Shown here: in pieces, positions 1-6,046 of the stretch | Layout of the letters: the number at the start of each line of letters is the position of its first letter | Position numbering within the stretch: the stretch's first letter is position 1 | Assembly (NCBI GenBank): GCA_913064755.1 | Contig: CAJYBQ010000148.1 | Span: forward strand, 1-7,578 | DNA: 7,578 nucleotides | Direction: 5' to 3' | DNA from: an uncultured Alphaproteobacteria bacterium | GTDB taxonomy: Bacteria; Pseudomonadota; Alphaproteobacteria; Minwuiales; Minwuiaceae | Position numbers and translations under genes: made by a program | Notes under the pieces: generated by a model | Told to the model about the DNA's origin: nothing | The model's database searches: none | What the model saw: only the letters and a program-made list of their open reading frames with translations

Positions 1-1316
1 GTAATCGCCTGGTGGTTTCGACCCAGCTCGGGCAGCGGCTCCAGCCCCCCCTCCGCGACCCGCGGGGTCGGCAGGGGGCCATTCTCGAGCCCGGCAACCG
101 GGGTTGCCGGGTCGCGACCGTTGGCACCCAGTTCCCGCGCGGATACCCGCGCCGTGTCGATGCCCATGTAGATCGCGAGCGTGTGGTTCGACTGCCCCAG
201 CGCCCGCCAGTCCAGGTCCGGCGCACCGTCCTTGCCCTGTCCGGACAGGAAGGTCACCGCCGTGGCCTTGCCGCGCTGCGTCAGCGGAAAGCCCGCCGCC
301 GCCGCGCAGCCGGAGGCCGCCGTGATACCGGGCACGACCTCCACCTCGATCCCGTGGGCGCGAAGGTATTCGACCTCTTCCCCGCCACGACCGAAGATGA
401 AGGGATCGCCGCCCTTCAGGCGGACCACCAGGTGCCCTTCCCCGGCCTCAGCGACCATCATCTCGTTGATCTCGTCCTGGCTGCGGTGGTGATTGCCGCG
501 CGACTTGCCGACATAGACCAGCCGGGCATCGCGGCGGGCGAGTTCCAGCACGCCGGCGCCGACCAGCTTGTCGTGCACGATCACGTCGGCCTGCTTCAGC
601 AGCCGGTGCGCCTTCAGCGTCAGCAGTTCCGGGTCACCCGGCCCCGCGCCGACGATGGCCACGCGCCCGAGTGCATCCGACCGGTCATCCTGGTTGACCA
701 GGGACAGCATGTCCCGCCGCGCCGATCCCTCGTCGCCCTCAAGAACCTTGCGCGCAATGGGGCCGGACAGGAACGCGTCCCAGAAACGACGGCGGGCCCT
801 GGGCGTGCCGCGGCCGGCGGCAACGGCGCCCCTGAAATTGTCGACGAAACCCGCAAGCGCACCCAGGCGGGCAGGCAATGCGGCCTCCACCGCGCCACGC
901 ACCTGGCGGGCCAGCGCCGGTGCGGCACCCCCGGTGGATATGGCCACCGTCACCGGCGCACGATCGACAATCGCCGGCATGGTGAAATCGGACAGGGCCG
1001 GACGGTCCACGACATTGACCGTGACACCGGCTGACCGCGCCACCTCGGCAAGCCGACGATCCGTGTCCTCGTCACCCGTGCCGATAACTGCCAGAACCAC
1101 ACCATCCAAGTGTGCATTGATGTTTTCGGACCGAAACAGCTGCACCTGGTCGCCGTCCACCTGCTCGGCAACGCAAGCTTCGGGATCGGCAGCAACGACA
1201 CGTACCAGGGCGCCGGCAGAGCGCAGCAGGCGCAGCTTCGCCGCCGCCGCGTCACCACCACCGGCCAGCAGGACAGCGCGTCCGCGCAGCTTCAGGAAAA
1301 TCGGAAATGCCTGCAT
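1..1316 (-). CDS. cysG: Siroheme synthase CysG (3' end cut by window edge)
   Basis: Fused enzyme that makes siroheme from uroporphyrinogen III: two SAM-dependent methylations, NAD-dependent oxidation of precorrin-2, then iron insertion. About 438 codons are visible; E. coli CysG is 457 aa, so only a short C-terminal tail is missing. The N-terminal dehydrogenase/ferrochelatase domain shows the nucleotide-binding LLAGGGDAAAKLRLL (about residues 17-31), the active-site Asp in NVVDRP (residue 104, the E. coli number) and FTMPAIVDR. A linker/dimerisation region follows to about residue 210. The C-terminal uroporphyrinogen-III methyltransferase shows VGAGPGDPELLTLKA, the catalytic Asp in VHDKLV (249) and Lys in VGKSRG (271), RLKGGDPFIFGRGGEE, and VVPGITAASGC. 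The start is the ATG at 1316, preceded by a strong GGGAGGGG about 6 nt upstream. Position 128 is Thr where the E. coli and Salmonella enzymes have Ser128. Its leader carries a SAM-II riboswitch candidate. The next gene is outside the window; cysI/cysH-type genes are often adjacent in relatives, but none is seen here. Confidence 0.95.
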   Translation of the reverse strand, partial: MQAFPIFLKLRGRAVLLAGGGDAAAAKLRLLRSAGALVRVVAADPEACVAEQVDGDQVQLFRSENINAHLDGVVLAVIGTGDEDTDRRLAEVARSAGVTVNVVDRPALSDFTMPAIVDRAPVTVAISTGGAAPALARQVRGAVEAALPARLGALAGFVDNFRGAVAAGRGTPRARRRFWDAFLSGPIARKVLEGDEGSARRDMLSLVNQDDRSDALGRVAIVGAGPGDPELLTLKAHRLLKQADVIVHDKLVGAGVLELARRDARLVYVGKSRGNHHRSQDEINEMMVAEAGEGHLVVRLKGGDPFIFGRGGEEVEYLRAHGIEVEVVPGITAASGCAAAAGFPLTQRGKATAVTFLSGQGKDGAPDLDWRALGQSNHTLAIYMGIDTARVSARELGANGRDPATPVAGLENGPLPTPRVAEGGLEPLPELGRNHQAI

Positions 1317-1387
1317 GATCAGGCCCCTCCCTCGGTAGGAATGAACCCGGTCACGAACGCGCGCGGCCCGGCAAACAGGCGGAAAGC

Positions 1388-1419
1388 CTGGCTTGGGACC
1401 CGGCGCAAGCCAGCGCCGG
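1388..1419 (-). promoter_or_regulatory. Second pair of alternative hairpins in the cysG leader
   Basis: CTGGCTTG (1388-1395) and CAAGCCAG (1406-1413) are a perfect 8-bp inverted repeat with a 10-nt loop. Overlapping it, CCGGCGC (1400-1406) and GCGCCGG (1413-1419) form a perfect 7-bp stem with a 6-nt loop. The two structures share bases and cannot coexist. On the cysG-sense RNA the first is followed by GCUUUCC, a poor U-tract. They could be part of an attenuator or simply GC-rich RNA structure in the leader. Confidence 0.35.
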
Positions 1420-1455
1420 ACGAAAACAGATATGACTTCCTGGGAAACATTGCCC

Positions 1456-1498
1456 CGAACTCCGTGCCGTACGAGGGCCCACGGAGTTCGCTCCGTGG
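1456..1498 (-). promoter_or_regulatory. Mutually exclusive hairpins next to the SAM-II aptamer
   Basis: Three related segments can pair in two exclusive ways. On the plus strand, CCACGGAG (1479-1486) and CTCCGTGG (1491-1498) form a perfect 8-bp stem with a 4-nt loop. The same central segment, extended as CACGGAGTTCG (1480-1490), instead pairs with CGAACTCCGTG (1456-1466) in a perfect 11-bp stem with a 13-nt loop. The 8-bp stem also reuses the two bases (1497-1498) that end the proposed aptamer pseudoknot. Competing stems directly 3' of an aptamer are what an expression platform looks like. No strong U-run follows; only a UGUUU lies several bases downstream, so classical intrinsic termination is not obvious. 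Confidence 0.5.
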
Positions 1499-1549
1499 CG
1501 CTTTAGCATTTGATGACGCGGGTGCAAGCTGCCCAATCAAATTCCGCGG
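1497..1549 (-). promoter_or_regulatory. SAM-II (metA motif / SAM_alpha) riboswitch aptamer candidate
   Basis: Read on the minus strand, this has the SAM-II hallmarks in the right order. P1 is CGCGG (1548-1544) pairing with CCGCG (1521-1517). The loop begins with AAUUUGAUU and ends with the conserved GCUUGCA just before the 3' side of P1. An A-rich joining stretch (UCAUCAAA) then leads to the conserved GCUAAAG (1507-1501) and GCC. The pseudoknot is supported by AGC (1530-1528) with GCU (1507-1505), and more loosely by GGGC with GC-G-CC across a one-base bulge. SAM-II is an H-type pseudoknot that binds S-adenosylmethionine and normally represses methionine and sulfur genes in Alphaproteobacteria. 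It lies about 180 nt upstream of cysG, whose enzyme consumes SAM. The identification comes from recalled consensus and hand pairing, not from a covariance-model score. Confidence 0.75.
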
Positions 1550-1655
1550 GCCCGTCAACCGGGTGGGCCAGTCCTGTTCTCGCAAACCGGCATCACCGGA
1601 AAGGTCGATGCCGCAGCGCCGTGGCGGGTGGTTTCGAATTTCACGTGCCGCTGTT

Positions 1656-1681
1656 TGCATGGGAATGATTTCATCCCTGCA
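1656..1681. repeat. Imperfect inverted repeat near the presumed cysG transcription start
   Basis: TGCATGGGAATGA (1656-1668) and TCATCCCTGCA (1671-1681) are inverted copies apart from two single-base bulges, with a 2-nt centre. The repeat overlaps the proposed -10 region, so it could be an operator, or a hairpin at the very 5' end of the transcript. No regulator can be named from it. Confidence 0.35.
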
Positions 1682-1694
1682 GCACCGAAGTCAA
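1665..1694 (-). promoter_or_regulatory. Possible cysG promoter
   Basis: On the minus strand a TTGACT (1694-1689) matches the -35 consensus at five of six positions. It is followed after 18 nt by AATCAT (1670-1665), a four-of-six -10 match. It sits in the only AT-rich patch of the leader. Transcription would start near 1658, about 110 nt before the SAM-II-like aptamer and about 340 nt before the cysG start, which is consistent with a riboswitch-bearing leader. The -10 is weak and the spacing is one base over the optimum. Confidence 0.35.
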
Positions 1695-1747
1695 TATAAA
1701 TATCGTATCGCGATGGTAATTAAATTTTTCTACATTTCATGAATGTA

Positions 1748-2200
1748 TTAATTGCAGGCAACCTCCTGCATCTGCGTTGCACCGACAAAGCTGAAGCCGA
1801 GCAGGATCTTGTCGATACGGCCATCCATCACCAGCGGAAAGCCGTTGACCCGGACCGAACCAAACGAAGCATTCTTGCCGAAATAGGGAAGCACGGCCGA
1901 ACCGGGGGCAAGGCTTGTCACGATGGAGTTCAGGAAATCCCAGAAGGGCGAGCCCTCCCCGGTGCCGGCCCCGGACTGCAGGTCCCGGCCAGTGGGGTCA
2001 TAGGCGAGTTGTTGCACGACGCGGGTGCCGACCAGGCGATAGCGGAACCCGCCGCCGTCCATGGCAACGTCGACCAGGGCGATATGTGCCAGCAGGCGCC
2101 GGATCTCCGAGGGATCGATATCGCGCCGCGACGGCAGGCTGCCCGCCGCACACTTGCTGTTCCAGTAGCTTTCGAGAAGGCTCAGAATATCGTCCGACAT
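1748..2200 (-). CDS. PAS-domain protein (PAS_5-like)
   Basis: A 150-aa soluble protein made almost entirely of one PAS-like sensory domain. The LPSRRDIDPSEIRRLL stretch (about residues 22-37), then the strand-rich HIALVDV, FRYRLVGTRVVQ and DPTGRDL (about 38-73), match the small PAS_5 family (PF07310) that is abundant in Rhodospirillales and related Alphaproteobacteria. No signal peptide, membrane segment or attached kinase, cyclase or DNA-binding domain is visible, so the output is unknown. The start ATG at 2200 follows AAGGGGAG with 6-nt spacing, a good ribosome-binding site. The gene lies 136 bp after the DUF1499 gene. That gap contains a CRP/FNR-type palindrome and operator-like repeats, so it probably has its own promoter. 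Family assignment is from recalled sequence pattern; the ligand and partner are unknown. Confidence 0.82.
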   Translation of the reverse strand: MSDDILSLLESYWNSKCAAGSLPSRRDIDPSEIRRLLAHIALVDVAMDGGGFRYRLVGTRVVQQLAYDPTGRDLQSGAGTGEGSPFWDFLNSIVTSLAPGSAVLPYFGKNASFGSVRVNGFPLVMDGRIDKILLGFSFVGATQMQEVACN

Positions 2201-2212
2201 CGCAAACTCCCC

Positions 2213-2227
2213 TTTACGTAAACGTAA
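2213..2227. promoter_or_regulatory. Palindrome and tandem repeat upstream of the PAS gene
   Basis: TTTACGTAAA (2213-2222) is a perfect 10-bp palindrome touching the PAS gene's ribosome-binding site, and ACGTAA occurs twice in tandem (2216-2221 and 2222-2227). Just upstream, TTTGC-CTAA-GCAAA adds a further inverted repeat (about 2229-2242). This could be an operator, or a structure affecting translation start. It is not assigned to a known regulator. Confidence 0.3.
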
Positions 2228-2289
2228 TTTGCCTAAGCAAAGGCAAGGGGAATGCCAGATTCACGGATTTATTTACGCTTTATCAACCA

Positions 2290-2305
2290 TGTGACCGGGG
2301 TCACA
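2290..2305. promoter_or_regulatory. CRP/FNR-family-type operator palindrome
   Basis: TGTGACCGGGGTCACA contains TGTGA-N6-TCACA, exactly the core of the CRP-family consensus. Its 7-bp arms have only a 2-nt centre, too tight for a good RNA hairpin, which favours a DNA-binding site. It lies about 90 bp upstream of the PAS gene. On the minus strand a TTGATA (2286-2281) with a weak TGAATC 17 nt further on would place the site near -47 of a possible promoter. Which CRP/FNR-family regulator binds cannot be told. Confidence 0.45.
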
Positions 2306-2336
2306 GGACGCGGCACGGAAACGCGTGCGCGCGATC

Positions 2337-2714
2337 TCACTTCAGGCGGCTGATCCAGTTCTCGATCCGCGCACGATTGACGCCGAAATCCCGTACGCCG
2401 TAGCGGGCGCGGGAATAGATCGCCAGCGTCGACCCGCCCTCGCCATGCGGTTGGGCAGCAACATCGATAATATCCGGAAATCGAAAGACCTTTGATCTTG
2501 CAACAAATGTCGCGGAAAGGCCGTCAGGCGCCTTTTTCGCAACGGTCACCCGCGCCTCGCCGGCGGCCAGGGCTTCCACCCGCTGCATCAGCTCGGCCGC
2601 CGACATGGCGAAGACCGGACTGTCCGCATGCGGCTTGGCCATCTGGCACAGGCCCGGAGGCGCCATGAGAAACTGGTTCGGCTTCCGGCTCAGCTTCAGG
2701 GTAGCAAAATCCAT
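2337..2714 (-). CDS. DUF1499 family protein
   Basis: A 125-aa protein of unknown function. The C-terminal half carries the DUF1499 (PF07386) pattern: FRFPDIIDVAAQP (about residues 77-89), then a strand ending in AIYSRARYGVRDFGVN (about 97-112), and the closing helix RARIENWI. The N-terminus (KPNQFLMAPPGLC) corresponds to the family's usual start. Some relatives carry an N-terminal membrane anchor or lipoprotein signal; none is present here, so a cytoplasmic location is inferred. The ATG at 2714 is preceded by AAAGGGCG at suitable spacing. The gene begins 19 bp after the HIT gene stop and probably ends the gcv transcript. No catalytic residues or substrate can be proposed. Confidence 0.82.
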   Translation of the reverse strand: MDFATLKLSRKPNQFLMAPPGLCQMAKPHADSPVFAMSAAELMQRVEALAAGEARVTVAKKAPDGLSATFVARSKVFRFPDIIDVAAQPHGEGGSTLAIYSRARYGVRDFGVNRARIENWISRLK

Positions 2715-2733
2715 GTAATCGCCCTTTCGAGTC

Positions 2734-3168
2734 TCATTCCGTCACGCTGGTCGCGATTTCTGTCGCAATCAGCACGCGGACGGTTTCGACAGTCAATACC
2801 CGTTCAGCGCGCGGATAGGGGACGGTCTTGCCGATGCCCCAGATCGGGCCGGGCCAGGCCGGGTCGCCGACCTGGCGGGCGATGACATGCCAGTGCATCT
2901 GGGCCACCATGTTGCCCAGGGTCGCGACATTGGTCTTGTCGCAGGGGCCGACCCCGGTGATGGCCCGCGTGACAGCCGCCGTCTCCTCGATCAGCAGGGC
3001 ACGGTCCGCCGGGCCGAGATCGAACAGTTCCCGAACACCGACCCGGCGCGGGATCAGCAACAGCCACGGCCAGCGACTGTCATCCACCAGGCGCACGGCG
3101 CAAAGCGGCAGGTCCATGACCGCCACGCTGTCCGCGACCAGGCGCGGATCGACTTCAAACTCGGTCAT
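2734..3168 (-). CDS. HIT (histidine triad) family protein
   Basis: A 144-aa cytoplasmic protein of the HIT superfamily, whose members hydrolyse or transfer nucleotidyl groups. The active-site segment NMVAQMHWHVIAR (about residues 86-98) has the Q-x-H-x-H form (Q90, H92, H94). It is followed by DPAWPGPIWG (about 102-111), typical of a bacterial HIT subfamily. PWLLLIPRR (about 34-42) is the conserved strand before the helix. The first His of the classical HxHxH is Gln, which appears normal for this subfamily rather than a loss. The ATG at 3168 follows AAGAGGCAGG. It starts 26 bp after gcvPB and ends 19 bp before the DUF1499 gene, so co-transcription with gcv is likely. The substrate is unknown. 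Confidence 0.9.
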   Translation of the reverse strand: MTEFEVDPRLVADSVAVMDLPLCAVRLVDDSRWPWLLLIPRRVGVRELFDLGPADRALLIEETAAVTRAITGVGPCDKTNVATLGNMVAQMHWHVIARQVGDPAWPGPIWGIGKTVPYPRAERVLTVETVRVLIATEIATSVTE

Positions 3169-3194
3169 GACCTGCCTCTTTCCCTGGATCGCGG

Positions 3195-4703
3195 CTATTC
3201 CGCGGCATCGGCGAGCGGCGCTTCGGGCACCCAGCGCAATACCGGCTTGCGGGCGGCCAGGGTCTCATCCAGGCGACGGCGCGGCGTCATGGTCGGGGCT
3301 TCCTTGAAGTATTCGGCCTCCCCGGCCTTCGCCTGCCCGACCAGGCCCCGCATCACCGCGATGAAGTCATCCAGCGTCTGCCGTGTCTCGGTTTCCGTCG
3401 GCTCGATCAACATGGCCCCGTGAACGATGAGCGGGAAGTAAACCGTCATCGGATGATAGCCCTCGTCGATCAGCGCCTTGGCGAGATCCATGGTTTCGAC
3501 GCCCGTTCCGTCCAGCCCCTTGTCGGACACCAGCACCTCGTGCATGCACGGGCCGGGATAGGCCGGTGGCAGGACGTCCTGCAGCTTCGCCATGACGTAA
3601 TTGGCGTTCAGCACGGCGTCTTCCGCCACCTGCTTCAGGCCATCGCGACCGTGGCTCTGCATGTAGGCAAGCGCCCGGACGAACATGCCGAACTGGCCGT
3701 GGAAGCCCTTCATCCGACCGACCCGCGGGCCGTCTTCCTGTTCCACCAGTTCGTAGACGCCGTTCCGCTGCACCACCTTCGGCAGCGGCGCGTAGGGTGC
3801 CAGTGCCTCCGACAGCACCACCGGCCCCGAACCGGGGCCACCGCCCCCGTGCGGAGTGGAGAAGGTCTTGTGCAGGTTGATGTGCATCGCATCGATGCCC
3901 AGGTCGCCGGGGCGCACCTTGCCCACGATGGCGTTGAAGTTCGCGCCATCGCAGTAGAAGTACCCGCCGACGCCATGGATCAGTTCGGCAATGCGGATGA
4001 TGTCGCGTTCGAACAGCCCACAGGTATTGGGATTGGTCAGCATCAGGCCGGCCACGTCCGGTCCCAGCTTGGCCTCGAAGGCCGCCATGTCGACACGACC
4101 GTCCGCGGTGGCCGGAATGGTATCGACCTCGTAACCACAGATCGCCGCCGTTGCCGGATTGGTGCCATGGGCCGATTCCGGCACCAGCACCCGCTTGCGC
4201 GGCTCACCGCGTGCCTCGTGCGCCGCGCGGATCGCCATCATGCCGCACATCTCGCCCTGCGCGCCTGCCCCCGGCGTCATGGCAACGGTTGCCATGCCGG
4301 TGAGTTCGGTCAGCCAGTGCGCCAGTTCCGACATCAGGCGCAGCACGCCCTGGGTCGTGGACTGGGGCTGCATCGGATGCACGTCCCCGATACCCGGCAG
4401 ACGTGCCAGGCGCTCGTTCAGACGCGGATTGTGCTTCATGGTGCAGGACCCGAGCGGATAGAGGCCGTAGTCGATGGCATAGTTCATCCGGCTCAAGCGC
4501 ACGAAATGGCGCACCACCTGCGGCTCTGCCAGTCCCGGCAGGCCAATGGCATCCTTGCGGCGCAGGTCACCCAGACGATCCGGCGCATCCGGCACCGCGG
4601 GAAGGTCCACGCCGGAACGCCCCGGTGAATCCTGTTCGAAGCTCAGCGGCTCGTCGCGGTCGAGGCCGCGGGCGCCGGAAATGGTCTCGCGTTCGTGGGT
4701 CAT
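3195..4703 (-). CDS. gcvPB: Glycine dehydrogenase (decarboxylating) subunit 2, GcvPB
   Basis: The PLP-carrying half of the split P-protein of the glycine cleavage system. With GcvPA it decarboxylates glycine and loads the aminomethyl group onto the lipoyl arm of GcvH. It is 502 aa, in the normal range. The signature YPLGSCTMKHNP lies at about 82-93, TPGAGAQGEMCGM at about 143-155, ESAHGTNPATA at about 176-186 and NPNTCGLFE at about 224-232. The PLP-binding lysine is K279 in INLHKTFSTPHGGGGPGSGP. The start ATG at 4703 overlaps the gcvPA stop as ATGA, indicating translational coupling of the two subunits, which are expected in equal amounts. It is the fourth gene of the gcv operon and is followed closely by the HIT gene. 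The sequence looks intact. Confidence 0.97.
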   Translation of the reverse strand: MTHERETISGARGLDRDEPLSFEQDSPGRSGVDLPAVPDAPDRLGDLRRKDAIGLPGLAEPQVVRHFVRLSRMNYAIDYGLYPLGSCTMKHNPRLNERLARLPGIGDVHPMQPQSTTQGVLRLMSELAHWLTELTGMATVAMTPGAGAQGEMCGMMAIRAAHEARGEPRKRVLVPESAHGTNPATAAICGYEVDTIPATADGRVDMAAFEAKLGPDVAGLMLTNPNTCGLFERDIIRIAELIHGVGGYFYCDGANFNAIVGKVRPGDLGIDAMHINLHKTFSTPHGGGGPGSGPVVLSEALAPYAPLPKVVQRNGVYELVEQEDGPRVGRMKGFHGQFGMFVRALAYMQSHGRDGLKQVAEDAVLNANYVMAKLQDVLPPAYPGPCMHEVLVSDKGLDGTGVETMDLAKALIDEGYHPMTVYFPLIVHGAMLIEPTETETRQTLDDFIAVMRGLVGQAKAGEAEYFKEAPTMTPRRRLDETLAARKPVLRWVPEAPLADAAE

Positions 4704-6046
4704 GACGACACCTCCCGCAATGCGGTTACAAGCTGATCGATATCATCGGCGGTCACGGTCTCGGTCGCGGCAATCAGCAACACGTTCTCCAGTGTCGGCT
4801 CGCCGGGGAACAGGCGGGCGGCAGGAACACCGCCCAGGATGCCGCGCCCGGCCAGGGCCTCGACCACCGGCGCCGCCGGACGACCGATGTCCAGGGCGAA
4901 TTCGTTGAAGAACCGCTCCGTCAGCAAGGTCACTCCCGGCAGGGCCGCCAGCCGGTCGGCCAGCAGCGATGCCGTGCGGTGATTGACCTCCGCCAGCCCC
5001 GTCAGCCCCGCCTCACCCAACAGGGTGACATGGATGCAGAACGCCAGCGCGCAGAGCCCCGCGTTGGTGCAGATGTTGCTGGTCGCCTTCTCGCGGCGGA
5101 TATGCTGTTCACGGGCGTTCAGCGTCAGCACGTAGCCACGCTTGCCATCCGCATCCAGCGTTTCACCGGCCAACCGCCCGGGCATCTGCCGCACGTATTT
5201 CTGACGGCAGGCGAACAGGCCGACATGCGGGCCACCGAACGACAGCGGCACGCCGAGGCTCTGCCCCTCCGCCGTGACAATATCGGCGCCCATCGCGCCC
5301 GGCGGTGTCACCAGGCCAAGCGACACGACCTCGGTCACCGCAACGATCAGCAGCGCGCCCTGCGCGTGGCAGGCATCGGCCAGCGCCGTCAGGTCCTTGA
5401 ACTCCCCGAACACGTCCGGGTTCTGGACCACGACACAGGCCGTGTCCTTGTCGATGGCATCCGCCAGGCCACCCTGGCCGCCGATCACGGGGTCACGGAC
5501 CTCCAGCTCGTGCGGCGTGAACCGCAACAGCGTTTCCGTCGTCTCGCGATAGTGCGGATGCAGGCGACCGGAGATGATGGACTTCTTCCGCTTCGTGATG
5601 CGGTGGGCCATCAGCACGGCTTCGGAGGTTGCGGTGGGACCGTCATACATGGACGCATTGGCCACATCCATGCCGGTCAGCATCGCCACCTGTGTCTGGA
5701 ACTCGAACAGGTACTGCAACGTGCCCTGGCGGATTTCCGGCTGGTACGGCGTGTAGGACGTCAGGAACTCGGAGCGCTGGATCAGGTGATCGACGGTTGC
5801 CGGAATGTGGTGGTGATAGGCACCTGCCCCGATGAAGCAGGGGGCACTTGCCGGGCTGAGGTTCTCGCGCGCGAACCCCTGGAAATAGCGCTCCACGGCC
5901 ATCTCGCCCTGGTGGTCGGGCAGGCTGTCGATGCTGGCGTTCAGGACGGCCGCGGGGACGTCGCGGAACAGATCATCAATGCCGTCGACACCGATCGCCG
6001 ACAACATCGCGGCCCGGTCGCCGGGCGTCTGGGGCAGGTAGCGCAT
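4700..6046 (-). CDS. gcvPA: Glycine dehydrogenase (decarboxylating) subunit 1, GcvPA
   Basis: The N-terminal-type half of the split P-protein, 448 aa as usual for this subunit. It has the PLP-enzyme fold but lacks the catalytic lysine, which GcvPB supplies. Recognisable blocks are MRYLPQTPGDRAAML at the start, SFEFLT-type RSEFLTSYTPYQPEIRQGTL (about 90-109), FEFQTQVAMLTGMDVANASMYDG (about 113-135, quoted here as two adjoining conserved blocks), AEGQSLGVPLSFGGPHVG (about 259-276) and REQHIRREKATSNICTN (about 312-328). The ATG at 6046 overlaps the gcvH stop by one base (TGATG), so translation is likely coupled to gcvH, and its own stop overlaps gcvPB. No frameshift or unusual composition is seen. 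Confidence 0.96.
   Translation of the reverse strand: MRYLPQTPGDRAAMLSAIGVDGIDDLFRDVPAAVLNASIDSLPDHQGEMAVERYFQGFARENLSPASAPCFIGAGAYHHHIPATVDHLIQRSEFLTSYTPYQPEIRQGTLQYLFEFQTQVAMLTGMDVANASMYDGPTATSEAVLMAHRITKRKKSIISGRLHPHYRETTETLLRFTPHELEVRDPVIGGQGGLADAIDKDTACVVVQNPDVFGEFKDLTALADACHAQGALLIVAVTEVVSLGLVTPPGAMGADIVTAEGQSLGVPLSFGGPHVGLFACRQKYVRQMPGRLAGETLDADGKRGYVLTLNAREQHIRREKATSNICTNAGLCALAFCIHVTLLGEAGLTGLAEVNHRTASLLADRLAALPGVTLLTERFFNEFALDIGRPAAPVVEALAGRGILGGVPAARLFPGEPTLENVLLIAATETVTADDIDQLVTALREVSS

Larger units (their letters stand above)
1317..1747 (-). other. Non-coding leader region between the PAS gene and cysG
   Basis: A 431-bp stretch without a convincing gene. In cysG transcription order it holds an AT-rich segment (about 1688-1750) with a weak sigma-70-like promoter, an imperfect inverted repeat (1656-1681), a SAM-II-like aptamer (1497-1549), alternative hairpins (1456-1498), a second alternative pair (1388-1419), and the cysG ribosome-binding site. 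A 6-bp inverted repeat TACATT/AATGTA at 1731-1747 begins directly after the PAS gene stop. It lacks a U-run on the minus strand, so it is only a weak terminator candidate. Long reading frames crossing this region do not look like proteins. Confidence 0.7.

Noticed and set aside
12..1338. Long plus-strand reading frames opposite cysG
   Set aside because: They are antisense shadows of a clearly conserved cysG frame; their translations are Arg/Pro/Ala-rich with no family resemblance.
1317..1560. Cobalamin riboswitch upstream of the tetrapyrrole gene
   Set aside because: No B12-box-like sequence was found on the minus strand; the conserved elements seen match SAM-II instead.
1319..1660. Minus-strand 113-codon frame whose stop lies 2 nt before the cysG ATG
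   Set aside because: It runs through the SAM-II-like aptamer and hairpins, lacks a ribosome-binding site, and its translation resembles no protein; apparent coupling to cysG is judged chance.
1110..1742. Plus-strand 210-codon frame across the cysG start and leader
   Set aside because: It overlaps conserved cysG codons antisense and then the structured leader; no start signal or protein-like composition.
2306..2336. Intrinsic terminator after the DUF1499 gene
   Set aside because: GCAC/GTGC pairing with a bulge exists, but the stem is short and no U-tract follows.
2887..2925. Degenerate HIT active site (Gln instead of the first His)
   Set aside because: The Q-x-H-x-H form followed by DPAWPGP is the usual pattern in this HIT subfamily, not a lost catalytic residue.
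3420..4628. 402-codon plus-strand frame opposite gcvPB
   Set aside because: His/Arg-rich antisense shadow produced by the codon bias of gcvPB.
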